Positions 1 through 9,969 of a DNA stretch of 64,000 nt are shown here, in pieces. The DNA lies in contig CAMPHF010000001.1 in NCBI GenBank assembly GCA_946885915.1, positions 1 to 64,000 of the forward strand, in the 5' to 3' direction. A program made the position numbers and the translations under genes. Position 1 is the first letter of the stretch; each line of letters begins with the position of its first letter. Origin of the DNA: an uncultured Idiomarina sp. (lineage in GTDB: Bacteria; Pseudomonadota; Gammaproteobacteria; Enterobacterales; Alteromonadaceae). The notes beneath the pieces were generated by a model. That model saw only the letters and a list, made by a program, of their open reading frames with translations. It was not told the origin of the DNA and did not search any database.

Positions 1-56
<56 letters not shown>

Positions 57-61
57 ACTTC

Positions 62-87
62 CTGAATAATGCTTGTTTGTTATTCAG
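62..87 (+). other. Hairpin just after tRNA-fMet
   Basis: CTGAATAA (62-69) and TTATTCAG (80-87) form a perfect 8-bp stem with a 10-nt loop, starting five bases after the tRNA CCA. No T-run follows, so it is not an intrinsic terminator by itself. It may guide 3' processing of the tRNA from the polycistronic transcript; that role is inferred. Confidence 0.5.
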
Positions 88-111
88 AGGACAAAGGGTC
101 CAGTGTTTATG

Positions 112-140
112 AAGCCCCGCCAAAGCGTTCGGGGCTTTTT
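112..140 (+). terminator. Intrinsic terminator 1 between tRNA-fMet and rimP
   Basis: AAGCCCCG (112-119) pairs with CGGGGCTT (130-137) across a 10-nt loop, and the T-run covers 136-140. It should end part of the tRNA transcript. Because rimP has no obvious strong promoter of its own, some readthrough is likely. Confidence 0.75.
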
Positions 141-190
141 ACTATGTGACCTCTGCTGCACCGCTAGTCGGCTTGGCAGTCAACAACACT

Positions 191-210
191 GGGCGTTTCG
201 CCCTTTTTTT
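191..210 (+). terminator. Intrinsic terminator 2 / attenuator before rimP
   Basis: GGGCG (191-195) and CGCCC (199-203) form a short stem with a TTT loop, followed by seven T (204-210). It ends five bases before the rimP Shine-Dalgarno AGGAG (216-220). A terminator this close to the start codon suggests attenuation of readthrough into the nusA operon, an inference. Confidence 0.65.
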
Positions 211-228
211 GTTTTAGGAGATAGGTTT

Positions 229-690
229 TTGGCGCGTATTGAAGATCGCATTGCAGAGCTATTAGAGCCAGCTGTGGCGGCGTTAGAGTTTGAATTATGG
301 GGCGTGGAATTCGTCCGTGCCGGTAAGCACTCAACCTTGCGGGTATACATTGATTCGCCGGACGGCATCAGCGTAGATGATTGTGCCGATGTGAGTCACC
401 AAGCCAGTGCGATTTTGGACGTCGAAGATCCCATCAATAACGAATATTTCTTGGAAGTTTCATCACCAGGCATGGAGCGCCCGTTCTTTAAGGCGCACCA
501 GTATGCTGCCTACGTTGGCGAGCAAGCGGCGGTTGAATTGACCGCTCCGTTGCAAGGTAAGCGCAAATTTAAGGGCGTGATTAGCAAGGTTGAAGATAAT
601 GACATTGCCTTCGTCCTGCTTGGTTCCGATGAAAGTTTCACCGTGAGTGTGCGCAATATTAAGAAAGCACACCTGATCCCACAAATTTAA
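229..690 (+). CDS. rimP: Ribosome maturation factor RimP
   Basis: RimP is a cytoplasmic protein needed for late maturation of the 30S subunit. The protein is 153 aa with the family's N-terminal alpha/beta domain and C-terminal SH3-like domain; the conserved DDCADVS, LDVEDPI and SSPGMERP stretches are visible. I chose the TTG at 229 because AGGAG lies at 216-220 with 8-nt spacing and the protein then begins where the family does. A longer reading from 73 would run through both upstream terminators and add non-homologous residues. It is the first gene of the nusA-infB operon, 30 bp before nusA. Confidence 0.93.
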   Translation: MARIEDRIAELLEPAVAALEFELWGVEFVRAGKHSTLRVYIDSPDGISVDDCADVSHQASAILDVEDPINNEYFLEVSSPGMERPFFKAHQYAAYVGEQAAVELTAPLQGKRKFKGVISKVEDNDIAFVLLGSDESFTVSVRNIKKAHLIPQI

Positions 691-720
691 AAAGTTGACA
701 GTGTTGACGAGGCAACAAAC

Positions 721-2220
721 ATGAATAAAGAAATACTATTAGTTGCAGAAGCGGTTTCGAACGAAAAAGACGTACCGCGTGAGAAAATTTTTGAAGCTCT
801 CGAGTCAGCGCTTGCGCATGCAACCAAGAAAAAATACGAAGGTGATATCGATGTTCGGGTGAGCATTGATCGCAGTACTGGCGATTTTAAAACCTATCGT
901 CGTTGGTTAGTCGTCGAAGATACCGGCGCGGCGCTTGAGCATCCATTTCGTGAAATCGGCGTAGAAGCCGCCCAATATGAAGACGACAGCGTTCAGCTTG
1001 GCGACTTTATTGAGGAAGAAATCGATTCTATCGAATTTGATCGCATCACCACCCAAACTGCGAAGCAAGTGATCGTGCAAAAAGTACGTGAGGCTGAGCG
1101 TGCTAAAGTGGTTGAAGAGTATCAAGATCAAGTTGGAAGCTTGGTGAGTGGTACGGTAAAACGTGCGAATCGCGAGCATGTCATTTTAGACTTGGGTAAT
1201 AACGCCGAAGCGATTATTTATCGGGAAGAGATGTTACCACGCGAATCAGTGCGTGCCGGCGACCGAGTTCGTGGTTTGTTATATGACGTTCGCCCAGAAG
1301 CGCGCGGCGCACAATTATTTGTCAGTCGGACTCATCCTGATTTCTTAGTCGAATTGTTCCGTATCGAAGTGCCGGAAATTGGCGAAGAGATGATCGAAAT
1401 CCGTGGCGCTGCTCGCGATCCTGGTTCACGCGCTAAAATCGCCGTGAAGAGTAACGATCGTCGCATCGACCCAGTCGGCGCTTGCGTCGGTATGCGTGGT
1501 GCTCGGGTGCAGGCCGTATCTGGTGAGATCGGTGGTGAGCGCGTTGATATCGTGTTGTGGGATGATAATCCTGCGCAGTTCGTGATTAACGCCATGGCGC
1601 CTGCTGAAGTAGCTTCAATTGTTGTGGATGAAGATTCACACACCATGGAAGTAGCTGTGGAAGAAGGTAATTTAGCGCAAGCCATTGGTAAAAGCGGCCA
1701 GAACGTGCGGTTAGCGTCGCAATTGACCGGTTGGCAATTGAATGTCATGTCAGTTGATGACTTTAACGAGCGTAACCAAGCTGAAGCACAACGAGTGATG
1801 AATTTATTCATGGATGCGTTGGAGCTAGACGAAGACTTTGCCTCGGTGTTAGTAGATGAGGGCTTCTCAAGTCTTGAAGAAGTGGCTTACGTGCCAATGG
1901 AAGAATTACTTGAAATCGACGGTATGGACGAAGATATCGTTGAAGAATTGCGCAATCGTGCGAAGGCAGTGTTAACGACCAAGGCATTGGCGTCTGAAGA
2001 GTCTTTAGAAGATTCTGAGCCAGATGAAACCTTGCTGAACCTACCAGGTTTAGATCGTCATCTCGCGTTTGTGTTGGCTAGCCATGGCGTTCGTACGCTG
2101 GAAGAGCTGGCAGAGCAAGGTATTGATGACCTTGCCGAAATCGAAGAGTTATCAGAACAGCGAGCGGGCGAGCTAATCATGCAAGCACGTAATATTTGCT
2201 GGTTTGGTGAAACAGAATAA
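721..2220 (+). CDS. nusA: Transcription termination/antitermination factor NusA
   Basis: NusA binds RNA polymerase and nascent RNA and controls pausing, termination and antitermination. At 499 aa it matches the E. coli type: N-terminal RNAP-binding domain, S1 domain from about residue 135, two KH domains around 200-350 ([11 protein letters not shown] and [12 protein letters not shown] are visible), and two acidic C-terminal AR repeats from about 365 to the end ([24 protein letters not shown]). The AR repeats are typical of gammaproteobacteria. It sits between rimP and infB; in E. coli NusA autoregulates this operon. Confidence 0.97.
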   Translation: MNKEILLVAEAVSNEKDVPREKIFEALESALAHATKKKYEGDIDVRVSIDRSTGDFKTYRRWLVVEDTGAALEHPFREIGVEAAQYEDDSVQLGDFIEEEIDSIEFDRITTQTAKQVIVQKVREAERAKVVEEYQDQVGSLVSGTVKRANREHVILDLGNNAEAIIYREEMLPRESVRAGDRVRGLLYDVRPEARGAQLFVSRTHPDFLVELFRIEVPEIGEEMIEIRGAARDPGSRAKIAVKSNDRRIDPVGACVGMRGARVQAVSGEIGGERVDIVLWDDNPAQFVINAMAPAEVASIVVDEDSHTMEVAVEEGNLAQAIGKSGQNVRLASQLTGWQLNVMSVDDFNERNQAEAQRVMNLFMDALELDEDFASVLVDEGFSSLEEVAYVPMEELLEIDGMDEDIVEELRNRAKAVLTTKALASEESLEDSEPDETLLNLPGLDRHLAFVLASHGVRTLEELAEQGIDDLAEIEELSEQRAGELIMQARNICWFGETE

Positions 2221-2247
2221 TAGCGGTCGACGGGGGTACAACAGACT

Positions 2248-4908
2248 ATGGAAGAAGTAACGCTAGATAAGCTAGCCAAAGATGTCGGTACGACAGTAGA
2301 TCGTTTGGTGCAACAGTTTGCGGAAGCAGGAATTACCAAGCAGCCGGGTGATCAAGTCACCGAGACTGAAAAGCAAACTTTGCTGACGCATTTAAACCGT
2401 TCTCATGGCGGCGGCGGTTCTGCGGAACCGAGCAAAATGACGCTGAAGCGTAAAACTAAAAGCACCCTGAGTATTGGCGGTGGTTCACGTGCCAAGTCGG
2501 TGCAAGTTGAAGTGCGTAAGAAGCGAACTTATGTGAAGCGTTCAGCGCTTGAAGAGCAGCAGCGAGAAGACCAAGAGCGGTTAGAGAAAGAACAAGCTGA
2601 AGCCGAAGCTAAACGTCAGGAAGAAGCTGCCAAGGCGGCCGCGGAAGCGAAGGCGAAAGCCGACGCGCAAGCTGCTGAAGAGCGTGCCAAAGCCGAGAAG
2701 GCGAAGAAAGAAAAAGAAAAAGCACGAGCCAAAGCCGAAGCGGAAAAACGTGCAGCAATGACGCCAGAAGAGCGCGCTGCTGCTGACGAAGCTAAAGCCG
2801 AAGCTGAGAAAATCCGCAAGGCGCAAGAAGAAGAAGCGCGTAAGAAAGCGGAAGCTGAAGCGGCTCGTCAAGCTGAGGAAGCACGCAAATTAGCAGAAGA
2901 GAACTCCGCTCGTTGGCAAGAAGAAGAAGCCAAGCGTAAGCAAGCCGAAGAAGAGGACGTGCATTTCACGACTTCACAATATGCACAAGCTGCAGAAGAT
3001 GAGCAAGATGCCGACGAAGATCGGCGCACTCGGCGCAAGAAAAAGCGCCGTCGTGAAGACGATGATAAAGAAGAAGCGCCGCGTCGTGAAAAACGTCGCA
3101 AGGGCGGCAAACGTCCATCAACCTTGCAGCAAGGCTTTAATAAGCCGAGCGCGCCCGTTGAACGTGAAGTTCGCATTGGCGAAACCATCACTGTAGGTGA
3201 ACTGGCAAGTCGAATGGCGATTAAAGCCGGTGAAGTCATCAAGACCATGATGAAAATGGGCGAGATGGTCACTATCAACCAAGTGTTGGACCAAGAGACT
3301 GCGAGTTTAGTGGTTGAAGAAATGGGCCATAAAGTTGTAGTGGTGAACGATAACGCACTGGAAGAGTCGGTGTTAGCTGACCGCGATAAAGGTGAAGAAT
3401 CACCACGGGCACCAGTGGTCACGGTTATGGGTCACGTTGACCATGGTAAAACTTCATTACTCGACTACATTCGAAAAGCCAAAGTAGCAGCCGGCGAAGC
3501 TGGTGGTATTACGCAGCATATCGGTGCTTATCACGTTGAGACCGGTCATGGCATGATCACTTTCCTCGATACCCCAGGTCACGCCGCCTTTACTTCAATG
3601 CGGGCACGTGGTGCAAGTGCAACGGATATCGTCATTTTGGTGGTTGCTGCAGACGATGGGGTAATGCCTCAGACTTTAGAAGCGATCCAGCATGCGAAAG
3701 CTGCGGGTGTGCCTATTGTGGTAGCAGTGAACAAGATTGATAAGCCAGAAGCCGATCCGGATCGGGTCAAAAATGAATTAGCACAGCGTGATGTAATCCC
3801 TGAAGAATGGGGTGGTGAAGTGCAATTTGTAAATGTTTCTGCGCATTCAGGCGAAGGCATCGACCAGTTACTGGAAGCCTTGTTGCTGCAAGCCGAAGTA
3901 TTGGACTTGAAAGCAGTTGCTGAGGGTATGGCTCGCGGTATCGTGATTGAATCTCGTCTCGACCGTGGCCGTGGACCGGTAGCGTCTGTCTTGGTTCAAG
4001 AAGGTACGTTGAAGCAAGGTGACATCGTCTTGTGTGGCGTTGAGTACGGCCGAATTCGGGCTATGCGTGACGAAAATGGTCAAGACGTGACTGAAGCTGG
4101 GCCGTCGATTCCAGTTGAAATTCTGGGTCTGTCTGGCGTACCACAAGCGGGTGACGAAGCGACCGTGGTGCGGGATGAGCGCAAAGCGCGTGAAGTGGCG
4201 AACTATCGCCATGGTAAATACCGTGATATTAAATTAGCGCGTCAGCAGAAAGCGAAGCTGGAGAACATGTTTGCGAACATGACTGATGGCGAAGTATCTG
4301 AGCTGAATGTGGTCCTGAAATCAGACGTTCAAGGTAGTTTGGAAGCGATTGCAGATTCATTGCAGAAGCTCTCTACCGACGAAGTGAAAGTAAACATTAT
4401 CGGTAGTGGTGTGGGTGGTATTACCGAAACGGACGTGACCTTAGCAAGCGCCTCAAACGCGATTGTGGTTGGTTTTAACGTACGTGCCGAAGCCGCTGCG
4501 AAACGTTTAGTTGAACAGGAAAGCGTTGATTTACGCTACTACAGTGTTATTTACGACCTTATCGATGAAGTGAAACAAGCGATGAGCGGTATGCTTGCGC
4601 CTGAATTCAAACAACAAATCATCGGTCTTGCTGAAGTTCGTGACGTATTTAAGTCTCCGAAAATAGGTGCGATTGCAGGTTGTATGGTGACCGAGGGTAT
4701 CGTGAAACGCTCTGCGCCAATTCGCGTGCTGCGCGACAACGTGGTGATTTACGAAGGCGAATTAGAGTCACTCCGTCGCTTCAAAGACGATGTGCAGGAA
4801 GTGCGTAATGGCATGGAATGTGGTATCGGCGTGAAGAACTACAACGACGTGAAAGTGGGTGACCAAATCGAAGTCTTCGAAACCGTACAAGTTGAGCGGA
4901 GCTTATAA
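2248..4908 (+). CDS. infB: Translation initiation factor IF-2
   Basis: IF-2 is the GTPase that brings fMet-tRNA to the 30S subunit and promotes subunit joining. The 886-aa length is close to E. coli IF-2 (890). The order is an IF2_N domain at residues 1-50, a long Ala/Glu/Lys-rich coiled region to about 300, a second IF2_N-like segment, then the G domain with GHVDHGKT (395-402), DTPGH (about 441) and NKID (about 495), and the beta-barrel/C-terminal domains that bind fMet-tRNA. It lies 27 bp after nusA and 6 bp before rbfA, so co-transcription is likely. An internal start giving a shorter isoform is possible but not located. Confidence 0.97.
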   Translation: MEEVTLDKLAKDVGTTVDRLVQQFAEAGITKQPGDQVTETEKQTLLTHLNRSHGGGGSAEPSKMTLKRKTKSTLSIGGGSRAKSVQVEVRKKRTYVKRSALEEQQREDQERLEKEQAEAEAKRQEEAAKAAAEAKAKADAQAAEERAKAEKAKKEKEKARAKAEAEKRAAMTPEERAAADEAKAEAEKIRKAQEEEARKKAEAEAARQAEEARKLAEENSARWQEEEAKRKQAEEEDVHFTTSQYAQAAEDEQDADEDRRTRRKKKRRREDDDKEEAPRREKRRKGGKRPSTLQQGFNKPSAPVEREVRIGETITVGELASRMAIKAGEVIKTMMKMGEMVTINQVLDQETASLVVEEMGHKVVVVNDNALEESVLADRDKGEESPRAPVVTVMGHVDHGKTSLLDYIRKAKVAAGEAGGITQHIGAYHVETGHGMITFLDTPGHAAFTSMRARGASATDIVILVVAADDGVMPQTLEAIQHAKAAGVPIVVAVNKIDKPEADPDRVKNELAQRDVIPEEWGGEVQFVNVSAHSGEGIDQLLEALLLQAEVLDLKAVAEGMARGIVIESRLDRGRGPVASVLVQEGTLKQGDIVLCGVEYGRIRAMRDENGQDVTEAGPSIPVEILGLSGVPQAGDEATVVRDERKAREVANYRHGKYRDIKLARQQKAKLENMFANMTDGEVSELNVVLKSDVQGSLEAIADSLQKLSTDEVKVNIIGSGVGGITETDVTLASASNAIVVGFNVRAEAAAKRLVEQESVDLRYYSVIYDLIDEVKQAMSGMLAPEFKQQIIGLAEVRDVFKSPKIGAIAGCMVTEGIVKRSAPIRVLRDNVVIYEGELESLRRFKDDVQEVRNGMECGIGVKNYNDVKVGDQIEVFETVQVERSL

Positions 4909-4914
4909 GCCGAT

Positions 4915-5319
4915 ATGGGTAAAGACTTTAGTCGTACCGATCGGGTCGGGCAGCAGTATCAACGTGAAATCGCGGTGATACTGCAGCAAGAAATTAAAGA
5001 CCCACGGGTGAGCATGATCACGGTGTCGGAAGTGGAAGTGTCGAAAGACTTGGCCTATGCAAAAGTCTTCGTCACCTTCTTTCACGATGATCAAGCTAAA
5101 ATCGATATGGGTGTAAAAGTATTGAATGAAGCCGCCGGCTTTATTCGTTCATTGCTTGGTAAACGGATTCGAGCTCGAATCGTGCCAGCCTTGAAATTCG
5201 TTTACGATCCATCGCTGAATGAAGGCCTGCGGATGTCGCGTCTGGTTGATGAAGCAGTGAGCCGTGACCGTGCGAAAGGCACGGATAACGACGACGCAAC
5301 GGAAACTGACGAGGACTAA
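4915..5319 (+). CDS. rbfA: 30S ribosome-binding factor RbfA
   Basis: RbfA is a cold-shock-associated factor that binds immature 30S subunits and helps process the 5' end of 16S rRNA. The 134-aa protein has the KH-like RbfA fold with conserved stretches [31 protein letters not shown] and [12 protein letters not shown]. The C-terminal tail is acidic ([12 protein letters not shown]). The ATG at 4915 follows the infB stop by 6 bp, with the ribosome site inside the infB end; the TAA stop abuts the truB ATG. Confidence 0.95.
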   Translation: MGKDFSRTDRVGQQYQREIAVILQQEIKDPRVSMITVSEVEVSKDLAYAKVFVTFFHDDQAKIDMGVKVLNEAAGFIRSLLGKRIRARIVPALKFVYDPSLNEGLRMSRLVDEAVSRDRAKGTDNDDATETDED

Positions 5320-6258
5320 ATGGGGCGCCGCAAAACAGGTCGCCTCGTTAACGGGGTCCTGTTACTTGATAAACCGATAGGCATGTCATCGAATGCCGCA
5401 CTTCAACAAGTGCGGCGTTTTTTTGATGCCCGCAAGGCAGGTCACACTGGGGCGCTAGATCCATTAGCCACAGGCTTATTACCCGTGTGTTTGGGGGAGG
5501 CCACTAAGTTTTCTCACTTCTTACTAGATGCTGATAAAACCTACGAAGTGGTTGCCCAGCTTGGGGTTCGCACGACCACCAGTGATGCCGATGGTGAAGT
5601 CGTGAGCACGTCGACGGTTACTCAAACGGCAGCTGATGTTAGCGCTTTGATCCCTGCTTTTGTCGGCGAGCAAATGCAGCAGCCATCCTTGTATTCAGCA
5701 CTTAAATACGAAGGTCGGCCACTTTATTACTACGCCCGTAATGGTATCGAAGTGCCGCGCAAACAGCGGCAGATCAATATTTATTCGATTGAATTGCTGG
5801 ACTTTAACCCACAACTTGCGCAAGCAACGATGCGTGTTCGTTGTAGTAAAGGTACCTATATTCGCACCTTAGTCGATGATATAGGCGAGCGTTTAGGTTG
5901 TGGTGCTCATGTTGCTCAATTGCGACGTACTGAGGTCAGTGGCATTGAAGGAAACATGATCACGCTTGATGCGCTGGCCGAATTGGCACAACAGGCGCCG
6001 ACGGTAGCAGAGCTTGATCAGTTATTGCTGCCGATGGATGCGACCATAGCAACGCTGCCTGAAGTGTTAATAGATGCCGCTGCAGCACTGCTATTCCAAC
6101 ACGGCCACGCCGTGACGCCGACGACCCCAGTGAATACATCCAACAGCGTGGTGCGGGTGCGGGATGAACTCGGCCAGTTTCATGGTATTGCGACGTGGGA
6201 AGGTGAGTTATTGCAACCGAAACGAGTCGTGAATTTGGATTGCAAACCTAGTGTCTAA
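5320..6258 (+). CDS. truB: tRNA pseudouridine(55) synthase TruB
   Basis: TruB converts U55 in the T loop of most tRNAs to pseudouridine. The 312-aa protein has the signature GHTGALDPLATG with catalytic Asp47, KTYEV around residue 70, and the conserved CSKGTYIRTL motif near residue 175, followed by a small C-terminal domain. The ATG at 5320 is immediately after the rbfA TAA, so translation is probably coupled. A promoter for rpsO overlaps the last codons. Confidence 0.96.
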   Translation: MGRRKTGRLVNGVLLLDKPIGMSSNAALQQVRRFFDARKAGHTGALDPLATGLLPVCLGEATKFSHFLLDADKTYEVVAQLGVRTTTSDADGEVVSTSTVTQTAADVSALIPAFVGEQMQQPSLYSALKYEGRPLYYYARNGIEVPRKQRQINIYSIELLDFNPQLAQATMRVRCSKGTYIRTLVDDIGERLGCGAHVAQLRRTEVSGIEGNMITLDALAELAQQAPTVAELDQLLLPMDATIATLPEVLIDAAAALLFQHGHAVTPTTPVNTSNSVVRVRDELGQFHGIATWEGELLQPKRVVNLDCKPSV

Positions 6259-6268
6259 GGCCTATAAT
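6240..6268 (+). promoter_or_regulatory. Candidate sigma-70 promoter of rpsO
   Basis: TTGCAA (6240-6245) and TATAAT (6263-6268) are separated by 17 bp; the -10 is a perfect consensus. It overlaps the truB stop codon and would start transcription near 6275, giving a leader of about 68 nt for rpsO. E. coli rpsO also has its own promoter between truB and rpsO. Confidence 0.7.
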
Positions 6269-6342
6269 ACTGGCCTTTCGTGTTCGCTGAATTAGTGATT
6301 GGCGGCACGTTTTATAAACCCTAACCCTTTTAAGGAGTTGTC

Positions 6343-6612
6343 ATGTCACTAACAGCAGAGCATAAAGCACAGATTTTGAAAGATTTTGGCCAAGGCGAGA
6401 ACGATACAGGTTCACCTGAAGTTCAAGTCGCACTATTGAGTGCCAACATCAACGCTCTTCAAGGTCACTTTAAAGCGCACGCGAAAGACCACCACTCACG
6501 TCGTGGTTTGTTACGCATGGTAAGCCAGCGCCGCAAATTATTAGACTACTTGAAGCGCAAAGATAATCAGCGCTACGCTAGCTTAATCGAGCGTTTGGGC
6601 TTACGCCGCTAA
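6343..6612 (+). CDS. rpsO: 30S ribosomal protein S15
   Basis: S15 is a primary 16S rRNA-binding protein in the platform of the 30S subunit and contacts the 50S (bridge B4). The 89-aa sequence is full length and carries the family motifs [27 protein letters not shown] and [18 protein letters not shown] lies just upstream of the ATG. It has its own promoter and a strong terminator; in E. coli S15 represses its own translation through a leader pseudoknot, which was not folded here. Confidence 0.97.
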   Translation: MSLTAEHKAQILKDFGQGENDTGSPEVQVALLSANINALQGHFKAHAKDHHSRRGLLRMVSQRRKLLDYLKRKDNQRYASLIERLGLRR

Positions 6613-6622
6613 ACGCACGCAT

Positions 6623-6646
6623 AAAAGGGGCCTCGGCCCCTTTTTT
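6623..6646 (+). terminator. Intrinsic terminator after rpsO
   Basis: AAAAGGGGCC and GGCCCC pair around a very tight loop, followed by six T (6641-6646), beginning 10 bp after the rpsO stop. It separates rpsO from pnp, as in E. coli, where part of the transcription reads through into pnp. Confidence 0.85.
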
Positions 6647-6664
6647 GTTGGTCGTTTTAAGGTG

Positions 6665-6693
6665 TTTTGGCGCAGCAAATAATTCGTTATACT
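6665..6693 (+). promoter_or_regulatory. Possible promoter of pnp
   Basis: TTTTGG (6665-6670) and TATACT (6688-6693) are separated by 17 bp, in the gap after the rpsO terminator. The -35 is weak. The leader holds a small GGCCA/TGGCC hairpin at 6721-6732; whether it is an RNase III site like that in E. coli pnp cannot be told by eye. Confidence 0.4.
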
Positions 6694-6760
6694 GTCAGTA
6701 GAATAAAGTAAAAGAGAAAAGGCCATGTGGCCACGCAAATAGTAGGAAAGGAAAAGTAAA

Positions 6761-8899
6761 GTGACTCCAATTACCAAGAAATTTCAGTACGGCCAACACA
6801 CCGTAACTCTAGAAACTGGCGCCATGGCGCGTCAAGCAACCGGTGCCGTATTAGCAAGCATGGACGACACCACAGTATTAGTAACAGTCGTCGCTAAAAA
6901 AGAAGCGAAGGAAGGCCAAGACTTCTTCCCATTGACCGTGAACTATCAAGAACGTACCTATGCAGCTGGTAAAATTCCCGGCGGATTCTTCAAGCGCGAA
7001 GGTCGTCCATCAGAAAACGAAACTTTAACCTCACGCTTAATCGACCGTCCAATTCGGCCATTATTCCCAGAAGGCTTCAACAACGAAGTACAAGTCATCG
7101 CTACTGTGGTTTCAGTCAATCCACAAGTATCGCCAGATATCGTGGCATTAATTGGTACTTCTGCTGCACTCGCTATTTCGGGTGTGCCGTTTAGTGGCCC
7201 ATTAGGCGCTGCGCGCGTTGGTGTGTTAAACGACGAATATGTTTTAAACCCAACCTTAGATGAGCTGGCTGAGTCAAAACTTGATTTGGTGGTTGCGGGT
7301 ACTGAGCAAGCGGTATTAATGGTTGAATCAGAAGCGCAATTATTGAGCGAAGCACAAATGCTAGGCGCCGTGATCTATGGCCATGAGCAATTACAAACTG
7401 TGATCAAAGCTATTGGTGAGTTCGCTGCTGAAGCGGGTAAACCGAAGTGGGAATGGACCGCACCTGCGACCAACGAAGCCTTGTTAGAGAAAGTAAAAGC
7501 CTTGGCTGAAGCTGGCATTGGTGATGCTTATCGGATCACTGAAAAAGCAGCGCGTTACGAGCAAATCGGCGCTCTGAAAGCAGACATCACTGCGAAGTTG
7601 GTGGCTGAAGATGAAACCCTTGATCCAAAAGAGATTGGCGACTTATTCCACTCGCTCGAGAGTAAAGTGGTGCGGACTCGCATTACCTCTGGTGAAAAGC
7701 GTATTGATGGTCGTGACCCAGACATGGTGCGTGCATTGCACATCGCCACTGGCGTATTGCCGCGTACTCACGGTTCAGCCGTGTTCACCCGTGGTGAAAC
7801 TCAAGCACTCGTCACTGCTACCTTAGGGACAGAACGCGATGCGCAGATGATTGATGACCTGACCGGCACTATCAATAGCCGCTTCATGTTGCACTACAAT
7901 TTCCCGCCGTTCTGTGTCGGTGAAACTGGCATGGTAGGCTCGCCGAAGCGTCGTGAAATTGGCCATGGTCGGTTAGCGAAGCGTGGCGTACTGGCTGTTA
8001 TGCCGAGCCAAGACGAATTCCCGTACACCATTCGGGTAGTATCGGAAATTACTGAATCGAACGGTTCAAGTTCAATGGCATCAGTTTGTGGTGCATCATT
8101 GGCGCTTATGGATGCCGGCGTACCGATTAAAGCAGCAGTTGCCGGTATTGCAATGGGCTTGGTGAAAGAAGGTGACAACTATGTGGTCTTGTCTGACATC
8201 TTAGGTGATGAAGACCATTTAGGTGACATGGACTTTAAAGTTGCAGGTACCGAGCAAGGCGTTACCGCCCTGCAAATGGACATTAAAATCGATGGTATCA
8301 CCCGTGAAATCATGGAAGCGGCGTTGGCCCAAGCTAAAGCTGCACGCTTGCATATTTTGAAAGTAATGGATGAGGCTATTTCAGGCGCTCGTACTGAGCT
8401 TTCTAACTATGCACCGCGTTACCACACCATGAAAATCAATCCGGATAAAATCCGTGACGTGATTGGTAAAGGTGGTGCGGTTATTCGTGAACTGACAGAA
8501 AGCACCAATACCAACATTGAAATCAATGACGACGGAACGGTTCGCATTGCGGCCACCGATCAAGCGTCTGCAGATAAAGCCATTGCCCGCATTGAAGAAA
8601 TTACGGCTGACATCGAAGTAGGTCGTATTTATCAGGGTAAAGTAGCGCGGATCGTCGATTTCGGTGCGTTTGTGACTGTATTACCAGGTAAAGATGGCTT
8701 AGTACACATTTCACAAATCGCTGAAGAGCGTGTCAACGATGTGAACGAATACCTGAAAGTGGGTGATACGGTTGCGGTGAAAGTGCTAGAAATCGATCGC
8801 CAAGGCCGCGTTCGTTTGAGCATGAAAGAAGTTGCAGACAAGCCAGCAGCTGAAGCGGCTCCTGCTGCAGCAGAAAGCGAGCAAGAAGACGACGCATAA
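6761..8899 (+). CDS. pnp: Polyribonucleotide nucleotidyltransferase (PNPase)
   Basis: PNPase degrades RNA 3' to 5' by phosphorolysis and is part of the degradosome. The 712-aa protein (E. coli 711) has two RNase PH domains (about 10-230 and 310-540, with [16 protein letters not shown] and the [10 protein letters not shown] region), a KH domain ([15 protein letters not shown], about 560) and a C-terminal S1 domain (from about 620). The GTG at 6761 is chosen because AGGAAAGGA lies just upstream and the N-terminus matches the family. It ends in an Ala/Glu-rich tail. Confidence 0.97.
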   Translation: MTPITKKFQYGQHTVTLETGAMARQATGAVLASMDDTTVLVTVVAKKEAKEGQDFFPLTVNYQERTYAAGKIPGGFFKREGRPSENETLTSRLIDRPIRPLFPEGFNNEVQVIATVVSVNPQVSPDIVALIGTSAALAISGVPFSGPLGAARVGVLNDEYVLNPTLDELAESKLDLVVAGTEQAVLMVESEAQLLSEAQMLGAVIYGHEQLQTVIKAIGEFAAEAGKPKWEWTAPATNEALLEKVKALAEAGIGDAYRITEKAARYEQIGALKADITAKLVAEDETLDPKEIGDLFHSLESKVVRTRITSGEKRIDGRDPDMVRALHIATGVLPRTHGSAVFTRGETQALVTATLGTERDAQMIDDLTGTINSRFMLHYNFPPFCVGETGMVGSPKRREIGHGRLAKRGVLAVMPSQDEFPYTIRVVSEITESNGSSSMASVCGASLALMDAGVPIKAAVAGIAMGLVKEGDNYVVLSDILGDEDHLGDMDFKVAGTEQGVTALQMDIKIDGITREIMEAALAQAKAARLHILKVMDEAISGARTELSNYAPRYHTMKINPDKIRDVIGKGGAVIRELTESTNTNIEINDDGTVRIAATDQASADKAIARIEEITADIEVGRIYQGKVARIVDFGAFVTVLPGKDGLVHISQIAEERVNDVNEYLKVGDTVAVKVLEIDRQGRVRLSMKEVADKPAAEAAPAAAESEQEDDA

Positions 8900-8925
8900 G
8901 CCTGCGGCTGAATCTTGTGTTGCTG

Positions 8926-8951
8926 AAAAGGAGCCCTCGGGCTCCTTTTTT
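8926..8951 (+). terminator. Intrinsic terminator after pnp
   Basis: AAAAGGAGCCC (8926-8936) and GGGCTCCTTTT pair almost without a loop, followed by T to 8951. It closes the rimP-to-pnp transcription region, 26 bp after the pnp stop. Confidence 0.88.
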
Positions 8952-9037
8952 ATTACGCACTTTTCAGCGCAACTTTTAGCCTGAACTTTTCAGTTGAATA
9001 TGATGTAATGAAAAGACTAGAACAACAGGTGATACAA

Positions 9038-9946
9038 ATGAATTTAAGTGTCTTGTCCGCACGTCGATTAGCGATTGGTTTTACGCTGTTCAGCGCGCTT
9101 ATTATGGGCGGTTGCAGTAGCACTGCAAATTATCCAACGGGCAGCCTCAATGGTTTACCAGTGGCAGAACCTCATCCAACCCGGTTTGCTTACGAGTTTG
9201 AATTAGCCAAGCTGAACGAAGTGTTAGGCCAGGAGCTAGATGCCGAGCAGCGTGGACAGTTATTGTATCGGCGGGGAGCATTATACGATTTGATGGGACT
9301 GCGTACTTTAGCGCGAATTGATTTGAACCATGCCTTGGAATATCAGCCTCGGAATGCCGATGCCTACAATATTTTGGGTATTCATTACACCGTGTTAGGT
9401 GAGACGCAGTATGCCTTCGATGCCTTAGATGCCGCAATAGAATTAGCGCCTAATCATGAGTTTGCTTATTTAAATCGAGGTATCGCTGCTTACTACGGTG
9501 GCCGAATCGATCTTGCTACGCAAGATATGCAGCGCTTTCTTGCTGCGGATGCCAGCGACCCATACCGAATTTTGTGGCTGTATTTTGCCGAGGCAGCCAC
9601 CGACCCGAAAGCTGCATTGACAGCCTTACGCCAGCGGGCACAACAAGTAAACCGTGCCGAATGGGCACATACCATTGTACTGGCCTTGGCTGAGCAAGGT
9701 TCGGAAGTCGCTTTTTTACAAGAAATTCCGCGTCATGCCGGGCTAGATCCGGAAAGTCTGGATGAGCGTGAGCTACGCGAGCGAATCGCGGAGCGCTTGT
9801 GTGAGGCCTATTTCTATTTCGGCAAAGCAGCCCAGCTTCGTGGCGATGATGCGCGCGCCGAGCTCTATTTTAAACTCGCGTTAAGTACCAATGTGGTGGA
9901 ATTTGTTGAACATCGCTATGCTGCGGTCGAATTGGCCCGACAGTAG
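9038..9946 (+). CDS. nlpI: TPR lipoprotein NlpI
   Basis: NlpI is an outer-membrane lipoprotein with TPR repeats; in E. coli it scaffolds peptidoglycan hydrolases and delivers substrates to the protease Prc. The protein has a signal peptide with RR and ends in a lipobox-like LIMGGC (Cys26), then TPR-like helices from about residue 65 (RRGALYDLMGLRTLARIDLNHAL, NADAYNILGIHY). The ATG at 9038 is preferred over 9008 because AGGTGA (9027-9032) precedes it with 5-nt spacing and it gives a standard signal peptide. Met at -3 of the lipobox is unusual. Position next to pnp matches E. coli. Confidence 0.88.
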   Translation: MNLSVLSARRLAIGFTLFSALIMGGCSSTANYPTGSLNGLPVAEPHPTRFAYEFELAKLNEVLGQELDAEQRGQLLYRRGALYDLMGLRTLARIDLNHALEYQPRNADAYNILGIHYTVLGETQYAFDALDAAIELAPNHEFAYLNRGIAAYYGGRIDLATQDMQRFLAADASDPYRILWLYFAEAATDPKAALTALRQRAQQVNRAEWAHTIVLALAEQGSEVAFLQEIPRHAGLDPESLDERELRERIAERLCEAYFYFGKAAQLRGDDARAELYFKLALSTNVVEFVEHRYAAVELARQ

Positions 9947-9969
9947 CTTGAATTAGTCGCGGTCATGGT

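Noticed and set aside
73..228. N-terminal extension of rimP from 73
   Set aside because: It runs through two intrinsic terminators and a hairpin and adds residues foreign to the family; a Shine-Dalgarno fits the TTG at 229.
2581..3422. Long antisense reading frames over the infB N-terminal region
   Set aside because: They mirror the Ala/Glu/Lys-rich low-complexity codons of infB and encode Ser/Arg/Phe-rich sequence with no recognisable domain.
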